IMG/VR virus record: IMGVR_UViG_3300040856_002888
Location: 1-64,000 of that record
From: a virus
Direction: 5' to 3' (one strand)
DNA length: 64,000 bases
Positions 40,971 through 48,360 of the stretch are shown piece by piece (the first letter of the stretch is position 1; the number at the start of each line of letters is the position of its first letter). Both the position numbers and the translations under genes were made by a program. The notes under the pieces are model-generated. The model made no database searches and was not told the DNA's origin. It saw nothing but the letters and a program-made list of their open reading frames with translations.

Positions 40971-41712
40971 TATTAACTTACATAAGAAATACCTACTAGA
41001 ATATTCTAATAAAATTAATATTTTTCAAAAATCTTTTCTTTCTTCAAAAGAATTACTCGAAATATGGCAAACAATGCCAAAAAATTGTGAAAATGATATC
41101 AAAGGAAGATTTCCTACATTAAGATTGTACAATAATCAAAAGTTAATAGAAAATTTAAAGAAAAAATTACTAGATTATTATAAATTTCCATTAACAATAC
41201 ATATTGATAATTGTAATGTTTGTTTTATTCCAGAACCTACAAGACCTCACATTGATGGTCATTTTCCTTTTTATCCAAATGATGAAAGAGAATTTTGTGT
41301 TTTAAAAATAGGCGTAATACCATTAGCATTTGATACAGAAGAATTATCAACAGACACAATCTCTTCAACTTTAATAACTTTCAAAGAACATTACGAATAT
41401 AGTTATGGCGGAGTAGAATTTCAAGAAGATTTCTATGGAAAAACCAATTATGATAATTTTGATTTTTTTGATAAATTTTTTAATGCATTACCAAAAAATA
41501 CCGATCCTTGGATAGGAGATGACGATAGCTGGAATCATATTTTGGCCATTCCTGGTATGGAGACAGGATTACATATTGAAAACATTTATCAAATGCAGTT
41601 AGGAGATTTAGTTACTTTTAATCCTTATCAGGCACATTGTACCCAAGGATATTCAAAGATTACTTCAAAATATGTATTTAGATTTTTAATTTGTGGTAAG
41701 TTAGATGAATAA
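40921..41712 (+). CDS. 2OG-Fe(II) oxygenase-like protein, 263 aa
   Basis: H110-I-D112 gives the HxD motif ('TRPHIDGHFPFY'). The 'GDLVTFNPYQAHCTQGYSKI', then 'YVFRFLICG' supplies a distal His and an Arg in the right order. The intervening long insertion is unusual. No exact family named. The start at 40921 overlaps 40059-40970. Overlaps the following radical SAM gene. Confidence 0.55.
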   Translation: MEKINQWSQKHNISKNDINLHKKYLLEYSNKINIFQKSFLSSKELLEIWQTMPKNCENDIKGRFPTLRLYNNQKLIENLKKKLLDYYKFPLTIHIDNCNVCFIPEPTRPHIDGHFPFYPNDEREFCVLKIGVIPLAFDTEELSTDTISSTLITFKEHYEYSYGGVEFQEDFYGKTNYDNFDFFDKFFNALPKNTDPWIGDDDSWNHILAIPGMETGLHIENIYQMQLGDLVTFNPYQAHCTQGYSKITSKYVFRFLICGKLDE

Positions 41713-42862
41713 AACTTATTGTCCTGTTCCATTTTATTCAGTTGAATTAAATCCAAATAATTTTAAATTATGCTGTGTTAGTAGCAAACAGTATAATTAT
41801 CCTAATCATAATTTTTTAGATTTTTGGAAAGCTGATACATTAGATGCTATTAGGAAAAAAAACTTGGATAATATACCAATAGAAGATTGTACGTTGTGTT
41901 ATAATAGAGACAAAAAAATAGGACAATCAAAAAGGCTAAATGAGATAACTACTAATAAATTTTATAAAGAAGCAACTGAATTTCCAACTCATCTACAAAT
42001 AAAATTAAGCAATATCTGTAATTTAAAATGTATCATGTGCAGCCCAGATTATTCAACAAAATGGAATGAAGATGTTCAGTCATTTTCGTTGATGCGTAAT
42101 TTACAAAAAAGCAAAACCAATTATTTTAAAAAAGAAGAAATAGAAGCCATTTTAACAAAATTTATCAAAACTAATCCTACATCAAATAAAACTTTAGAAT
42201 TGTATGGTGGTGAGCCAATGCTAGCAAAAAAGTTTTGGAGTTATCTTGATAATTTTGATGCAGATTGCCTAAAAAATGTTAATTTACAATTAGTTTCAAA
42301 TGGAACTTTTATAAAAGATTATCATTTAAATAATATGATTAAATTTAAATCTGTAAATTTTGTTATTAGTGTTGATGGAATAGATGAGGTATTTGAATTT
42401 GTAAGGTTTCCAGCAAAATGGTGTATTGTTGATAGAAATATAAAAAAAATAAATGATTTTGCTGCTTTACAAAGAAATAAATTTAAATTTACACTAAATT
42501 TTACCTTGAGCAGTTTTAGTGCAATAGGTTTAAAACATTTTTTAATATATTGTAAAAAATATAATTATCCTTATTGTATCAATGTAGCAACACATGAAAG
42601 TTCTACAAGTAAAGGCTATAGTAACCCTGGAATTTTGCAAGAACACCTAAAATTTTTAATATTAAATGATATTAAAAATATAATTGAGGCACGTTGGTTT
42701 CCTATTGTAAAAAATGCTCTTGCAGATGAAAATAGTCTTGAAATGAAACAAAAAATTTTTGATTATTACAATTTAATTAAACAACACCGAAAACAAGACT
42801 TCATAAGTTTGGTAGGTAGTTTATATGGTATAGATTATGTTAAACCGTGTAATCATTACTGA
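41705..42862 (+). CDS. Radical SAM protein, twitch-type, 385 aa
   Basis: Cluster motif C105xxxC109xxC112 ('LSNICNLKCIMCSPDYS'), with 'ELYGGEPMLAKKFW' and 'VISVDGI' following. The N-terminus has additional Cys ('MNKTYCPVPF', 'KLCCVSS', 'DCTLCYN') in the arrangement of an N-terminal twitch/SPASM-like auxiliary cluster. Similar proteins are annotated in cyanophages. The reaction is unknown; peptide or sugar modification is possible. Overlaps the next gene by 26 nt. Confidence 0.78.
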   Translation: MNKTYCPVPFYSVELNPNNFKLCCVSSKQYNYPNHNFLDFWKADTLDAIRKKNLDNIPIEDCTLCYNRDKKIGQSKRLNEITTNKFYKEATEFPTHLQIKLSNICNLKCIMCSPDYSTKWNEDVQSFSLMRNLQKSKTNYFKKEEIEAILTKFIKTNPTSNKTLELYGGEPMLAKKFWSYLDNFDADCLKNVNLQLVSNGTFIKDYHLNNMIKFKSVNFVISVDGIDEVFEFVRFPAKWCIVDRNIKKINDFAALQRNKFKFTLNFTLSSFSAIGLKHFLIYCKKYNYPYCINVATHESSTSKGYSNPGILQEHLKFLILNDIKNIIEARWFPIVKNALADENSLEMKQKIFDYYNLIKQHRKQDFISLVGSLYGIDYVKPCNHY

Positions 42863-43562
42863 TTTTCAGAAAATAGATTTAGAAAATTTTTGTGCTACCT
42901 ATTGTCCTGCCAAAGTAACAAAAAATTTATTTACAGAAAATCATTATCCTCCTTTGGCAGACAATAATAATAAATTAGTAAATAAAATAGAATTTGACCA
43001 ACTTAGTTTCAATTTCAATTTTAAAAATATTTTCCAAAAATTATTAAAAAAATTTGATATTCCTAATTTTAACCTTGTCTTATATGCAAGCTTACAACAT
43101 TTAGGTGCAGCAACTCATAGTGTCCATAGCGACAGTGATGGTGGTTTTAGAAAAATTCATAATCCAATATGTAGATTTCTAATACCTTTGACTAATGCAT
43201 CACCTACATGTTATTTTGATAAATTAATGCCAGACAATCGATTTTATCGCAGAGAATCAAAATTTGATTTTAAAGTAGAGATTCCTGAAGGACCTGCAGG
43301 AAAATTAAAATCTGTAAGTATTACCCATTTAGTATCCTTAAAAAATAATTTAAAAAAACCGATAAGCAATTTTTTACCTAAATATCCACATATATCTCAT
43401 ATTTCACCTGAGCAGTTGTATGGCCTTGAAGTAGATACATTAGGCGAATGGGAAATAGGAGCTATTCATTTATTTCCGTGTTCATTACTTCATGCAAGCA
43501 CTGACTTTGATTGGTATGATTCTAAGTACATGATTAATGGCGTTATCTATACTCCTAAATAA
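42837..43562 (+). CDS. Possible 2OG-Fe(II) oxygenase-like protein, 241 aa
   Basis: Starts MLNRVIITDFQKIDLENFCA inside the end of 41705. 'ATHSVHSDSDGGF' offers an HxD, and 'IHLFPCSLLHASTDFDW' a distal His, but an Arg is not obvious (Lys instead). Probably a member of the oxygenase set with unusual cofactor pocket. Last enzyme of the cluster before a late box at 43558. Confidence 0.45.
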   Translation: MLNRVIITDFQKIDLENFCATYCPAKVTKNLFTENHYPPLADNNNKLVNKIEFDQLSFNFNFKNIFQKLLKKFDIPNFNLVLYASLQHLGAATHSVHSDSDGGFRKIHNPICRFLIPLTNASPTCYFDKLMPDNRFYRRESKFDFKVEIPEGPAGKLKSVSITHLVSLKNNLKKPISNFLPKYPHISHISPEQLYGLEVDTLGEWEIGAIHLFPCSLLHASTDFDWYDSKYMINGVIYTPK

Positions 43563-43565
43563 ATA
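43558..43565 (+). promoter_or_regulatory. Late promoter box AATAAATA
   Basis: AATAAATA 23 nt before the small gene at 43581, overlapping the stop of the modification cluster's last gene. Confidence 0.6.
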
Positions 43566-43580
43566 CAATAAAGGAAAAGA

Positions 43581-43736
43581 ATGACAAAGAAAAAAATGCA
43601 AAAACAAAAACTTAGAGAAAAGAAAATAAAAAAAGCTCGTAATATTAAGAGAAATAATACAGTTTCTAATCATTGCGATTTTTGTGCAAAAGGCTTACCC
43701 CATCAGCACGATGAAAATTTTATTGAAACATTATAG
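43581..43736 (+). CDS. Very basic small protein, 51 aa
   Basis: Starts MTKKKMQKQKLREKKIKKAR. Lys/Arg-rich first 35 residues, then a short CDFC-containing part with His ('NHCDFC…LPHQHDE'), which could bind zinc. AAAGGAAA precedes the ATG. Likely nucleic-acid binding. No family recognised. Confidence 0.55.
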   Translation: MTKKKMQKQKLREKKIKKARNIKRNNTVSNHCDFCAKGLPHQHDENFIETL

Positions 43737-43743
43737 GTAAAAT

Positions 43744-44208
43744 ATGGCAGATAAAAAAATTTCAGAACTACCCTACAGAGGTCCAAATCTTACTGCTGAT
43801 GATTTATTAGTGCTCGTGGCCCGAGATGACGACGGCGAAGGAAATATTAATAGGATGACTACTAATATTGCAGTGCAAGATATTTTTAAAAATATTAAAT
43901 CTTTTATCGCATTTAACGACGGAGTTGATTCTGCAGGCGATAGTAAAGCCGATTGCTCAATTACTCAAACCGTTACACATCTAACTGGATCTACTTCAGG
44001 TGAATTGACAGTAACATTGGCAAATGGAAGTAACGGTCAATACAAAGTAATCACTATGACGAACTATCAGAACAATACAGTTAATTTAACAGCAACTTTT
44101 GCTGGAGCAACTAATATCGCTTTTAATGCGGTAGGAGATACGGTAAGTTTGTTATATACAAATCAAACTTGGATTATTTTATCATCACATGGTGTGATAA
44201 TAAGCTAA
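43744..44208 (+). CDS. Putative fibre/structural protein, 154 aa
   Basis: Starts MADKKISELPYRGPNLTADD, an N-terminal pattern common in small phage structural proteins ('MADKKISELP'). Later strands 'VTVTLANGSNGQYKVITMTN'-like are beta-rich and Thr/Asn-rich. Function in the virion probable. Followed by TAATG to a small membrane protein gene. Confidence 0.6.
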   Translation: MADKKISELPYRGPNLTADDLLVLVARDDDGEGNINRMTTNIAVQDIFKNIKSFIAFNDGVDSAGDSKADCSITQTVTHLTGSTSGELTVTLANGSNGQYKVITMTNYQNNTVNLTATFAGATNIAFNAVGDTVSLLYTNQTWIILSSHGVIIS

Positions 44209-44363
44209 TGCCGCCTTTGTACGATAAATTAAAAGACGATATTAGATTGATTAAAGACGTGTGTAAAGGATGTGCTACAAGAAAATTTCTCAGTACACTT
44301 TTTATACTTTTCTTTGTACAAATATTTTTTGCAATTCTATTAGATATATATTTGAAGATTTAA
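44208..44363 (+). CDS. Small membrane protein, 51 aa
   Basis: Starts MPPLYDKLKDDIRLIKDVCK (TAATG coupling), with one C-terminal hydrophobic helix ('FILFFVQIFFAILLDIYL'). Could be a holin-like or membrane-anchored protein. A strong terminator follows. Confidence 0.55.
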   Translation: MPPLYDKLKDDIRLIKDVCKGCATRKFLSTLFILFFVQIFFAILLDIYLKI

Positions 44364-44370
44364 AAAGGTT

Positions 44371-44440
44371 AACCCCTAACAACCGTTAAACAGTGCCTCG
44401 CTCAAGCGAGCTGTTAGATTCAATTGCTAGGGGCTTTTTT
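44371..44440 (+). terminator. Strong rho-independent terminator
   Basis: CCCCTA … TAGGGG outer stem, inner AACAG/CTGTT and a perfect CTCGCT-CA-AGCGAG hairpin, then CTTTTTTGG. Ends the late transcript that carries the 43.6-44.4 kb genes. Confidence 0.85.
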
Positions 44441-44501
44441 GGCTAAATTTATATTTCCCGAGCTATGCTCTCGTTTCCTATTTAGGGCTTCTGGTTACAA
44501 C

Positions 44502-44801
44502 TTATTTATTATTACCAGTGACGAATGCATACATTCTTTCTGCTGCTGATAAAACTGACTCTACACCAGGTACTTCGGGCATCTTTACTTCTGTAACAAT
44601 TTCGTCTCCGTCCTTAGAGATCTTAGTTTCCCAAGCTCCCCATTTTGCATGGTAGTCTTGCCACATTTGGTTTTGTGCCATTTCTAGCACTTTAGTCCGG
44701 ATTTCATATCCATTCTTATTAGGCTTTACCACGGGCATGAAGTTTTTCATCATATCATTCATTTGGTCAAAGGTTTGGTTGGTATAATTATTTTTGGTCA
44801 T
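44502..44801 (-). CDS. Hypothetical helical protein, 99 aa
   Basis: Start at 44801 (MTKNNYTNQTFDQMNDMMKN), with GAGGAG at 5 nt; the upstream open part overlaps the promoter. Predicted all-helical with amphipathic stretches ('EIRTKVLEMAQNQMWQDYHA'), similar in style to phasins, but I cannot confirm the family. Isolated leftward gene among rightward late genes with its own promoter. Confidence 0.6.
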   Translation of the reverse strand: MTKNNYTNQTFDQMNDMMKNFMPVVKPNKNGYEIRTKVLEMAQNQMWQDYHAKWGAWETKISKDGDEIVTEVKMPEVPGVESVLSAAERMYAFVTGNNK

Positions 44802-44832
44802 GTTGTACTCCTCTGTGTGTGTAAAAAAAATT

Positions 44833-44861
44833 AATATATAACATTTGCTTTCAAATGTCAA
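44833..44861 (-). promoter_or_regulatory. Leftward promoter with operator-like dyad
   Basis: On the complement, TTGACA (44856-44861), 17 nt and TATATT (44833-44838). The spacer contains a 7-bp dyad ACATTTG-CTTT-CAAATGT, a likely repressor site. Confidence 0.65.
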
Positions 44862-44882
44862 ATATATTTACCAACATTACAC

Positions 44883-44890
44883 GATAAATA
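44883..44890 (+). promoter_or_regulatory. Late promoter box GATAAATA
   Basis: GATAAATA 27 nt before the gene at 44910. Divergent from the promoter at 44833-44861. Confidence 0.6.
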
Positions 44891-44909
44891 TTCTAAAGAG
44901 GATTTTTTT

Positions 44910-45395
44910 ATGTCATCATCGCCGATTGTAAATAGGATTAGGATTATTCCACGAGGTTCAGATTTCCTTGAAGAATATGTAGGTTCTCGGGGGGAAGTAT
45001 ATTTTGATAACGATAATAATAGTCTACGTCTTTTCAACAAAGAATCTAAAGGAGGCTTCCTTCTTGTAACTGAAAAATTACTTAATGATACTGTAGCAGG
45101 ATTATCTACAGGCAGTTCAATATCAACGATATTTGATATCACTGATGTTGATTCTAATTCGGTTACATTAGATGCAGATAATGGACAAGGAAAAATACTA
45201 AGTTGGGATCAAACTGCTAATGCATTTGTACCAACTGATTTACCACAACAACAAACCGCTTCAGCACAGGCAATTGTGTCAGACAATTCCCCTAGTAATC
45301 CTAGTCAAGGAGATTTATGGTGGAATTCTGCCGATGGTAAGCTTAAAATATATTATGATGATGGCCAAAGTGCCCAGTGGGTGGATGCAAATTAA
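44910..45395 (+). CDS. Fibre-like structural protein, 161 aa
   Basis: Starts MSSSPIVNRIRIIPRGSDFL. 'GSRGEVYFDNDNNSLRLFNK' is the fibre N-terminal attachment pattern seen in other fibre genes here. C-terminal 'GDLWWNSADGKLKIYYDDGQ' plus 'WVDAN' is a typical small fibre end module. Probably a short accessory fibre. Confidence 0.65.
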   Translation: MSSSPIVNRIRIIPRGSDFLEEYVGSRGEVYFDNDNNSLRLFNKESKGGFLLVTEKLLNDTVAGLSTGSSISTIFDITDVDSNSVTLDADNGQGKILSWDQTANAFVPTDLPQQQTASAQAIVSDNSPSNPSQGDLWWNSADGKLKIYYDDGQSAQWVDAN

Positions 45396-45610
45396 TAACG
45401 TCTATCTGCATTTATCAGTTCTACATAATCTGCAGCGTCATTCCAACAACTAAATCTTTTAATTATTTTTGTTTTACTCGGTGTAATAGTTTTAATAATG
45501 ATATCATCTCTTGCAAATATTGCAATTGTATATACATAGCCCCAACTGTTTCGATTGGGGCCAAGTATGTTATGACCAATTTCTTTAAAAGCAAATTGAT
45601 CTAGCTCCAT
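45392..45610 (-). CDS. Hypothetical small protein, 72 aa
   Basis: Starts MELDQFAFKEIGHNILGPNR, a small alpha/beta protein. Last of three overlapping leftward small genes (45695-45868, 45601-45705, 45392-45610). No family recognised. No late box, so probably early or middle. Confidence 0.55.
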   Translation of the reverse strand: MELDQFAFKEIGHNILGPNRNSWGYVYTIAIFARDDIIIKTITPSKTKIIKRFSCWNDAADYVELINADRRY

Positions 45611-45705
45611 CCGCCTTGCTCCATCTCACGACGAGCCCTACGCATTTGGCTTTTTTCAATAGCTGCAAGCAAACGTTTTCCTAATGCTCGTAGCTTATCT
45701 AACAT
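45601..45705 (-). CDS. Small basic protein, 34 aa
   Basis: Starts MLDKLRALGKRLLAAIEKSQ, followed by an Arg-rich helix (RRARREME). Overlaps both neighbours. Amphipathic and basic. No family recognised. Confidence 0.5.
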   Translation of the reverse strand: MLDKLRALGKRLLAAIEKSQMRRARREMEQGGWS

Positions 45706-45868
45706 TCCATCTATCCTCTAGAAGAGGTAGCTGTCGGCTTTCTTTTAGGGTATTAAAAGCATATTCCCAATCATGTTTATATTCTGATTTTACGAAAGAT
45801 TTGAGTTCGCGATCTCGCTCACTGGCGCTGCCATTCAACCAATCAAAAATTGATGTTACAATGTTCAT
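45695..45868 (-). CDS. Small hypothetical protein, 57 aa
   Basis: Starts MNIVTSIFDWLNGSASERDR with AAGGAG before the ATG at 45868. First of the three-gene leftward mini-operon. No family recognised. Confidence 0.55.
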   Translation of the reverse strand: MNIVTSIFDWLNGSASERDRELKSFVKSEYKHDWEYAFNTLKESRQLPLLEDRWNVR

Positions 45869-45962
45869 TTGTGTCTCCTTCTATGTGTGTAAATGTTTGT
45901 GTGTAACTGTGCAAATGCACAAAACTATTTATCATTATAAAATATCTATAATTAAAAATCAA

Positions 45963-45970
45963 CATAAATA
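45963..45970 (+). promoter_or_regulatory. Late promoter box CATAAATA
   Basis: CATAAATA 15 nt before the ATG at 45978. Confidence 0.45.
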
Positions 45971-45977
45971 TTTTGTT

Positions 45978-46352
45978 ATGGAAGATAATGAAATTGACCG
46001 TACGATATGGAACAGAGAAAATCCTGCGAAACTGTACTGCGGTAGACCAATAGTAATTACAGTTAGTCTAGGGTGTGCAGAAGAACAGCTTGCTGAATTT
46101 TGCGAACTTGAACTACCTGCGAGAGCGACTTGTGTTGTGCTTGCCCATTCCGCACTTAACGACCTACCTGATACAATCTTTGTAAGTTATCAAACTGATC
46201 AAGAACTTGCAGGATGGTTTAAGGCCTGTGATTTTTTTGTAAGTATCTGTAACAACAATGCACATAAATTGCTTGCAAAAGAAGCCGAAGCTTGCGGTGC
46301 CAAGATCGCAGATATATCTAATCAAAACATCCTTGATATATTATTAGGTTGA
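45978..46352 (+). CDS. Hypothetical protein upstream of prs, 124 aa
   Basis: Start chosen at the ATG at 45978 (MEDNEIDRTIWNRENPAKLY), just after a late box; the frame is open far upstream but that stretch overlaps leftward genes. A compact alpha/beta protein with 'VITVSLGCAEEQLAEFCELE' and 'EAEACGAKIADISNQ'. No family recognised. Ends 52 nt before prs. Confidence 0.55.
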   Translation: MEDNEIDRTIWNRENPAKLYCGRPIVITVSLGCAEEQLAEFCELELPARATCVVLAHSALNDLPDTIFVSYQTDQELAGWFKACDFFVSICNNNAHKLLAKEAEACGAKIADISNQNILDILLG

Positions 46353-46404
46353 CGTAAATAACTTTTTACAGTATTATAATAATTTAACCTTAATCTAAAG
46401 AATA

Positions 46405-47334
46405 ATGAAACTAATCGCAGGAAATTCAAATCAGCCTCTTGCAAACGCAATTGCAGAGCATAGTTTTAGTACACTTGTACCGGCTAAGATTGACAGGTTT
46501 TCAGACGGAGAAACTTCTGTAGAATTCTTAGAAAATATCCGAGGAGAAGATGTTTTTATAATCCAATCAACAAGTACTCCGGTCAACGATAACCTAATGG
46601 AACTCATGGTTATGATTGATGCGGCTAAACGTAGTTCTGCACAACGCATTACAGCAGTCATTCCATATTTCGGATATGCTAGACAAGACCGCAAGAGTGC
46701 CAGCCGCACACCCATTACAGCAAAGCTAGTTGCTGACCTACTTACTACAGCAGGTGCTGATCGTGTACTGACTATGGATTTACATGCAGGACAGATACAA
46801 GGGTTTTTTGATATTCCTGTTGACGATCTTACCAGTAGGATTATCTTTGCAAGAGATATCAAGGAACATCAAAAAGACAGTAGTGAGTATGTGTTTGTAA
46901 GTCCAGACGCAGGCGGTGCTGTCCGTGCTCGTAAATTTGCAGACGCTTTCCATGGTAACATTGCTATTGTTGACAAGCGTAGACCTGCGGCTGGTAAGAG
47001 TGAAGTAATGCATTTAATTGGTGATGTGGAAGGCCGGCATGCTATCCTAGTAGATGATATCGTAGACAGTGGAGGTACATTATGCAATGCTGCAAAAGCC
47101 ATTATGGATGCAGGTGCAATTGATGTAAAGGCCTACATTACACATGGTGTATTAAGTCGCAGTGCCTGTATTAGAGTAAGAGAGAGCGTTTTAACTGAGC
47201 TAGTGATTACTGATACGATTGCAGATCACTGTGAAGATGGTTGTAGGGTAAGACAAGTAAGTGTAGCTAATTTGTTTGGAGAAGCTATCCGACGTGTAAC
47301 TAATGAGGAATCTATTAGTAGCCTCTTTGTGTAA
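46405..47334 (+). CDS. prs: Ribose-phosphate pyrophosphokinase (PRPP synthetase)
   Basis: Makes PRPP from ribose-5-phosphate and ATP for nucleotide synthesis. N-terminal 'MKLIAGNSNQPLANAIAEHS', 'RFSDGETSVEF', 'YFGYARQDRKSASRTPITAK' (ATP/flexible loop) and 'TMDLHAGQIQGFFDIPVDDL' are all present, as is the PRPP-binding loop 'AILVDDIVDSGGTL'. Normal length (309 aa). With NrdA/B downstream it supports DNA precursor supply. Marine phages commonly carry this gene. Confidence 0.95.
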   Translation: MKLIAGNSNQPLANAIAEHSFSTLVPAKIDRFSDGETSVEFLENIRGEDVFIIQSTSTPVNDNLMELMVMIDAAKRSSAQRITAVIPYFGYARQDRKSASRTPITAKLVADLLTTAGADRVLTMDLHAGQIQGFFDIPVDDLTSRIIFARDIKEHQKDSSEYVFVSPDAGGAVRARKFADAFHGNIAIVDKRRPAAGKSEVMHLIGDVEGRHAILVDDIVDSGGTLCNAAKAIMDAGAIDVKAYITHGVLSRSACIRVRESVLTELVITDTIADHCEDGCRVRQVSVANLFGEAIRRVTNEESISSLFV

Positions 47335-47342
47335 CATTTTAA

Positions 47343-47350
47343 AATAAATA
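47343..47350 (+). promoter_or_regulatory. Late promoter box AATAAATA
   Basis: AATAAATA 26 nt before the gene at 47369, with AAGAGG as ribosome site further on. Starts the 47.4-50.4 kb transcript. Confidence 0.65.
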
Positions 47351-47368
47351 CAATAAGAGGATACGTGT

Positions 47369-47626
47369 ATGCGAAAACAAACTAGATCTATATTGCAAGA
47401 ATTAAGTAATCTTGCTTTAAATAAAAACAATGATTTAATCATTGATACAACAGCTAATAATATTATTAACAGTTCTATTAATTTGATTAATTTAATTTAT
47501 GAATATTATACTCCTGCAGAAGCTGCTGAATTAGAAAAAAGATTTATTAATAGTATCCGTTCGGCTGATCCAAATAAATTTAAAAGAGGCATACAACGTA
47601 TAATTGAGAATAAAAGGAAACTTTAA
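47369..47626 (+). CDS. Small helical protein, 85 aa
   Basis: Starts MRKQTRSILQELSNLALNKN: helical, with a basic C-terminus ('KFKRGIQRIIENKRKL'). TAATG coupling to 47626. Similar small genes sit at this place in marine T4-like phages. Function unknown. Confidence 0.55.
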   Translation: MRKQTRSILQELSNLALNKNNDLIIDTTANNIINSSINLINLIYEYYTPAEAAELEKRFINSIRSADPNKFKRGIQRIIENKRKL

Positions 47627-48360
47627 TGCTCTTAAAAGAAGGCGGTAACGTTTTTAAAAATCCGGACAAATCACTAGCAACTAAAAGGATAGACAGGGTT
47701 GATGTTGAAACTACACTTGCTTGGCTAGAAAAAATTACAGGATTGCCACATAATGATTTTAAGTTAGGTAGTACTGGCGTAGCAGACACTTCAGGTGATC
47801 TAGATGTTGCTGTCAACATAGATGATGTATCAAAAGATGAAATGGTACAAAAATTATCTGCTTGGTGTAAACAAAATGGAAAAAATCCAAAAGAATGGAT
47901 TGCCAAGTCCGGCATCAATGTACACTTTAAAACACCAATAAACGGCGATGAGTCACTAGGATTTGTACAAACGGATTTAATGTTTGGAAATCCTGAATGG
48001 TTAAAATGGAGTATGCGTGGTGAACCTGGTGGCAGTCAATACAAAGGTAAACATAGACATATACTTTTAGCAAGTATTGCTAAAGCACAAGGCATGAAAT
48101 GGAGTTACCTGCGAGGACTACTTGATAGGGCAACTGACGATGTTATTTCAGATCAACCCGATGAGATAGCAAAAATGTTACTTGGTAAAAATAATGATGC
48201 TAAAAGTCTAGAAACTGTTACCAGTATATATGATGCTATTAGAGGAAGAAGCGATCTAGAACAACTTACTGCAGATGCTCGCACTGCATTCGAAAGAGAC
48301 AGACTCACACTACCGGAAAGCACGGAGATTCAGCGTATTAAGGAGCTAGCCGGAATATGA
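47626..48360 (+). CDS. Nucleotidyltransferase-like protein, candidate internal head protein, 244 aa
   Basis: 'LGSTGVADTSGDLDVAVNID' (about residues 47-66) has the GS-x-DxD pattern of the pol-beta nucleotidyltransferase fold, and 'FVQTDLMFGN' (about 122) could give the third acidic residue. N-terminus MLLKE|GG fits a minimal LxE capsid-targeting site. No substrate can be named. Overlaps 48357 as ATGA. Prohead-core or packaged role is inference. Confidence 0.55.
   Translation: MLLKEGGNVFKNPDKSLATKRIDRVDVETTLAWLEKITGLPHNDFKLGSTGVADTSGDLDVAVNIDDVSKDEMVQKLSAWCKQNGKNPKEWIAKSGINVHFKTPINGDESLGFVQTDLMFGNPEWLKWSMRGEPGGSQYKGKHRHILLASIAKAQGMKWSYLRGLLDRATDDVISDQPDEIAKMLLGKNNDAKSLETVTSIYDAIRGRSDLEQLTADARTAFERDRLTLPESTEIQRIKELAGI

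Noticed and set aside
45684-45977. N-terminal extension of the protein at 45978
   Set aside because: The extension overlaps the leftward gene 45695-45868 and the late box; a Cys-rich nonsense-like sequence (FYVCKCLCV) with no support.
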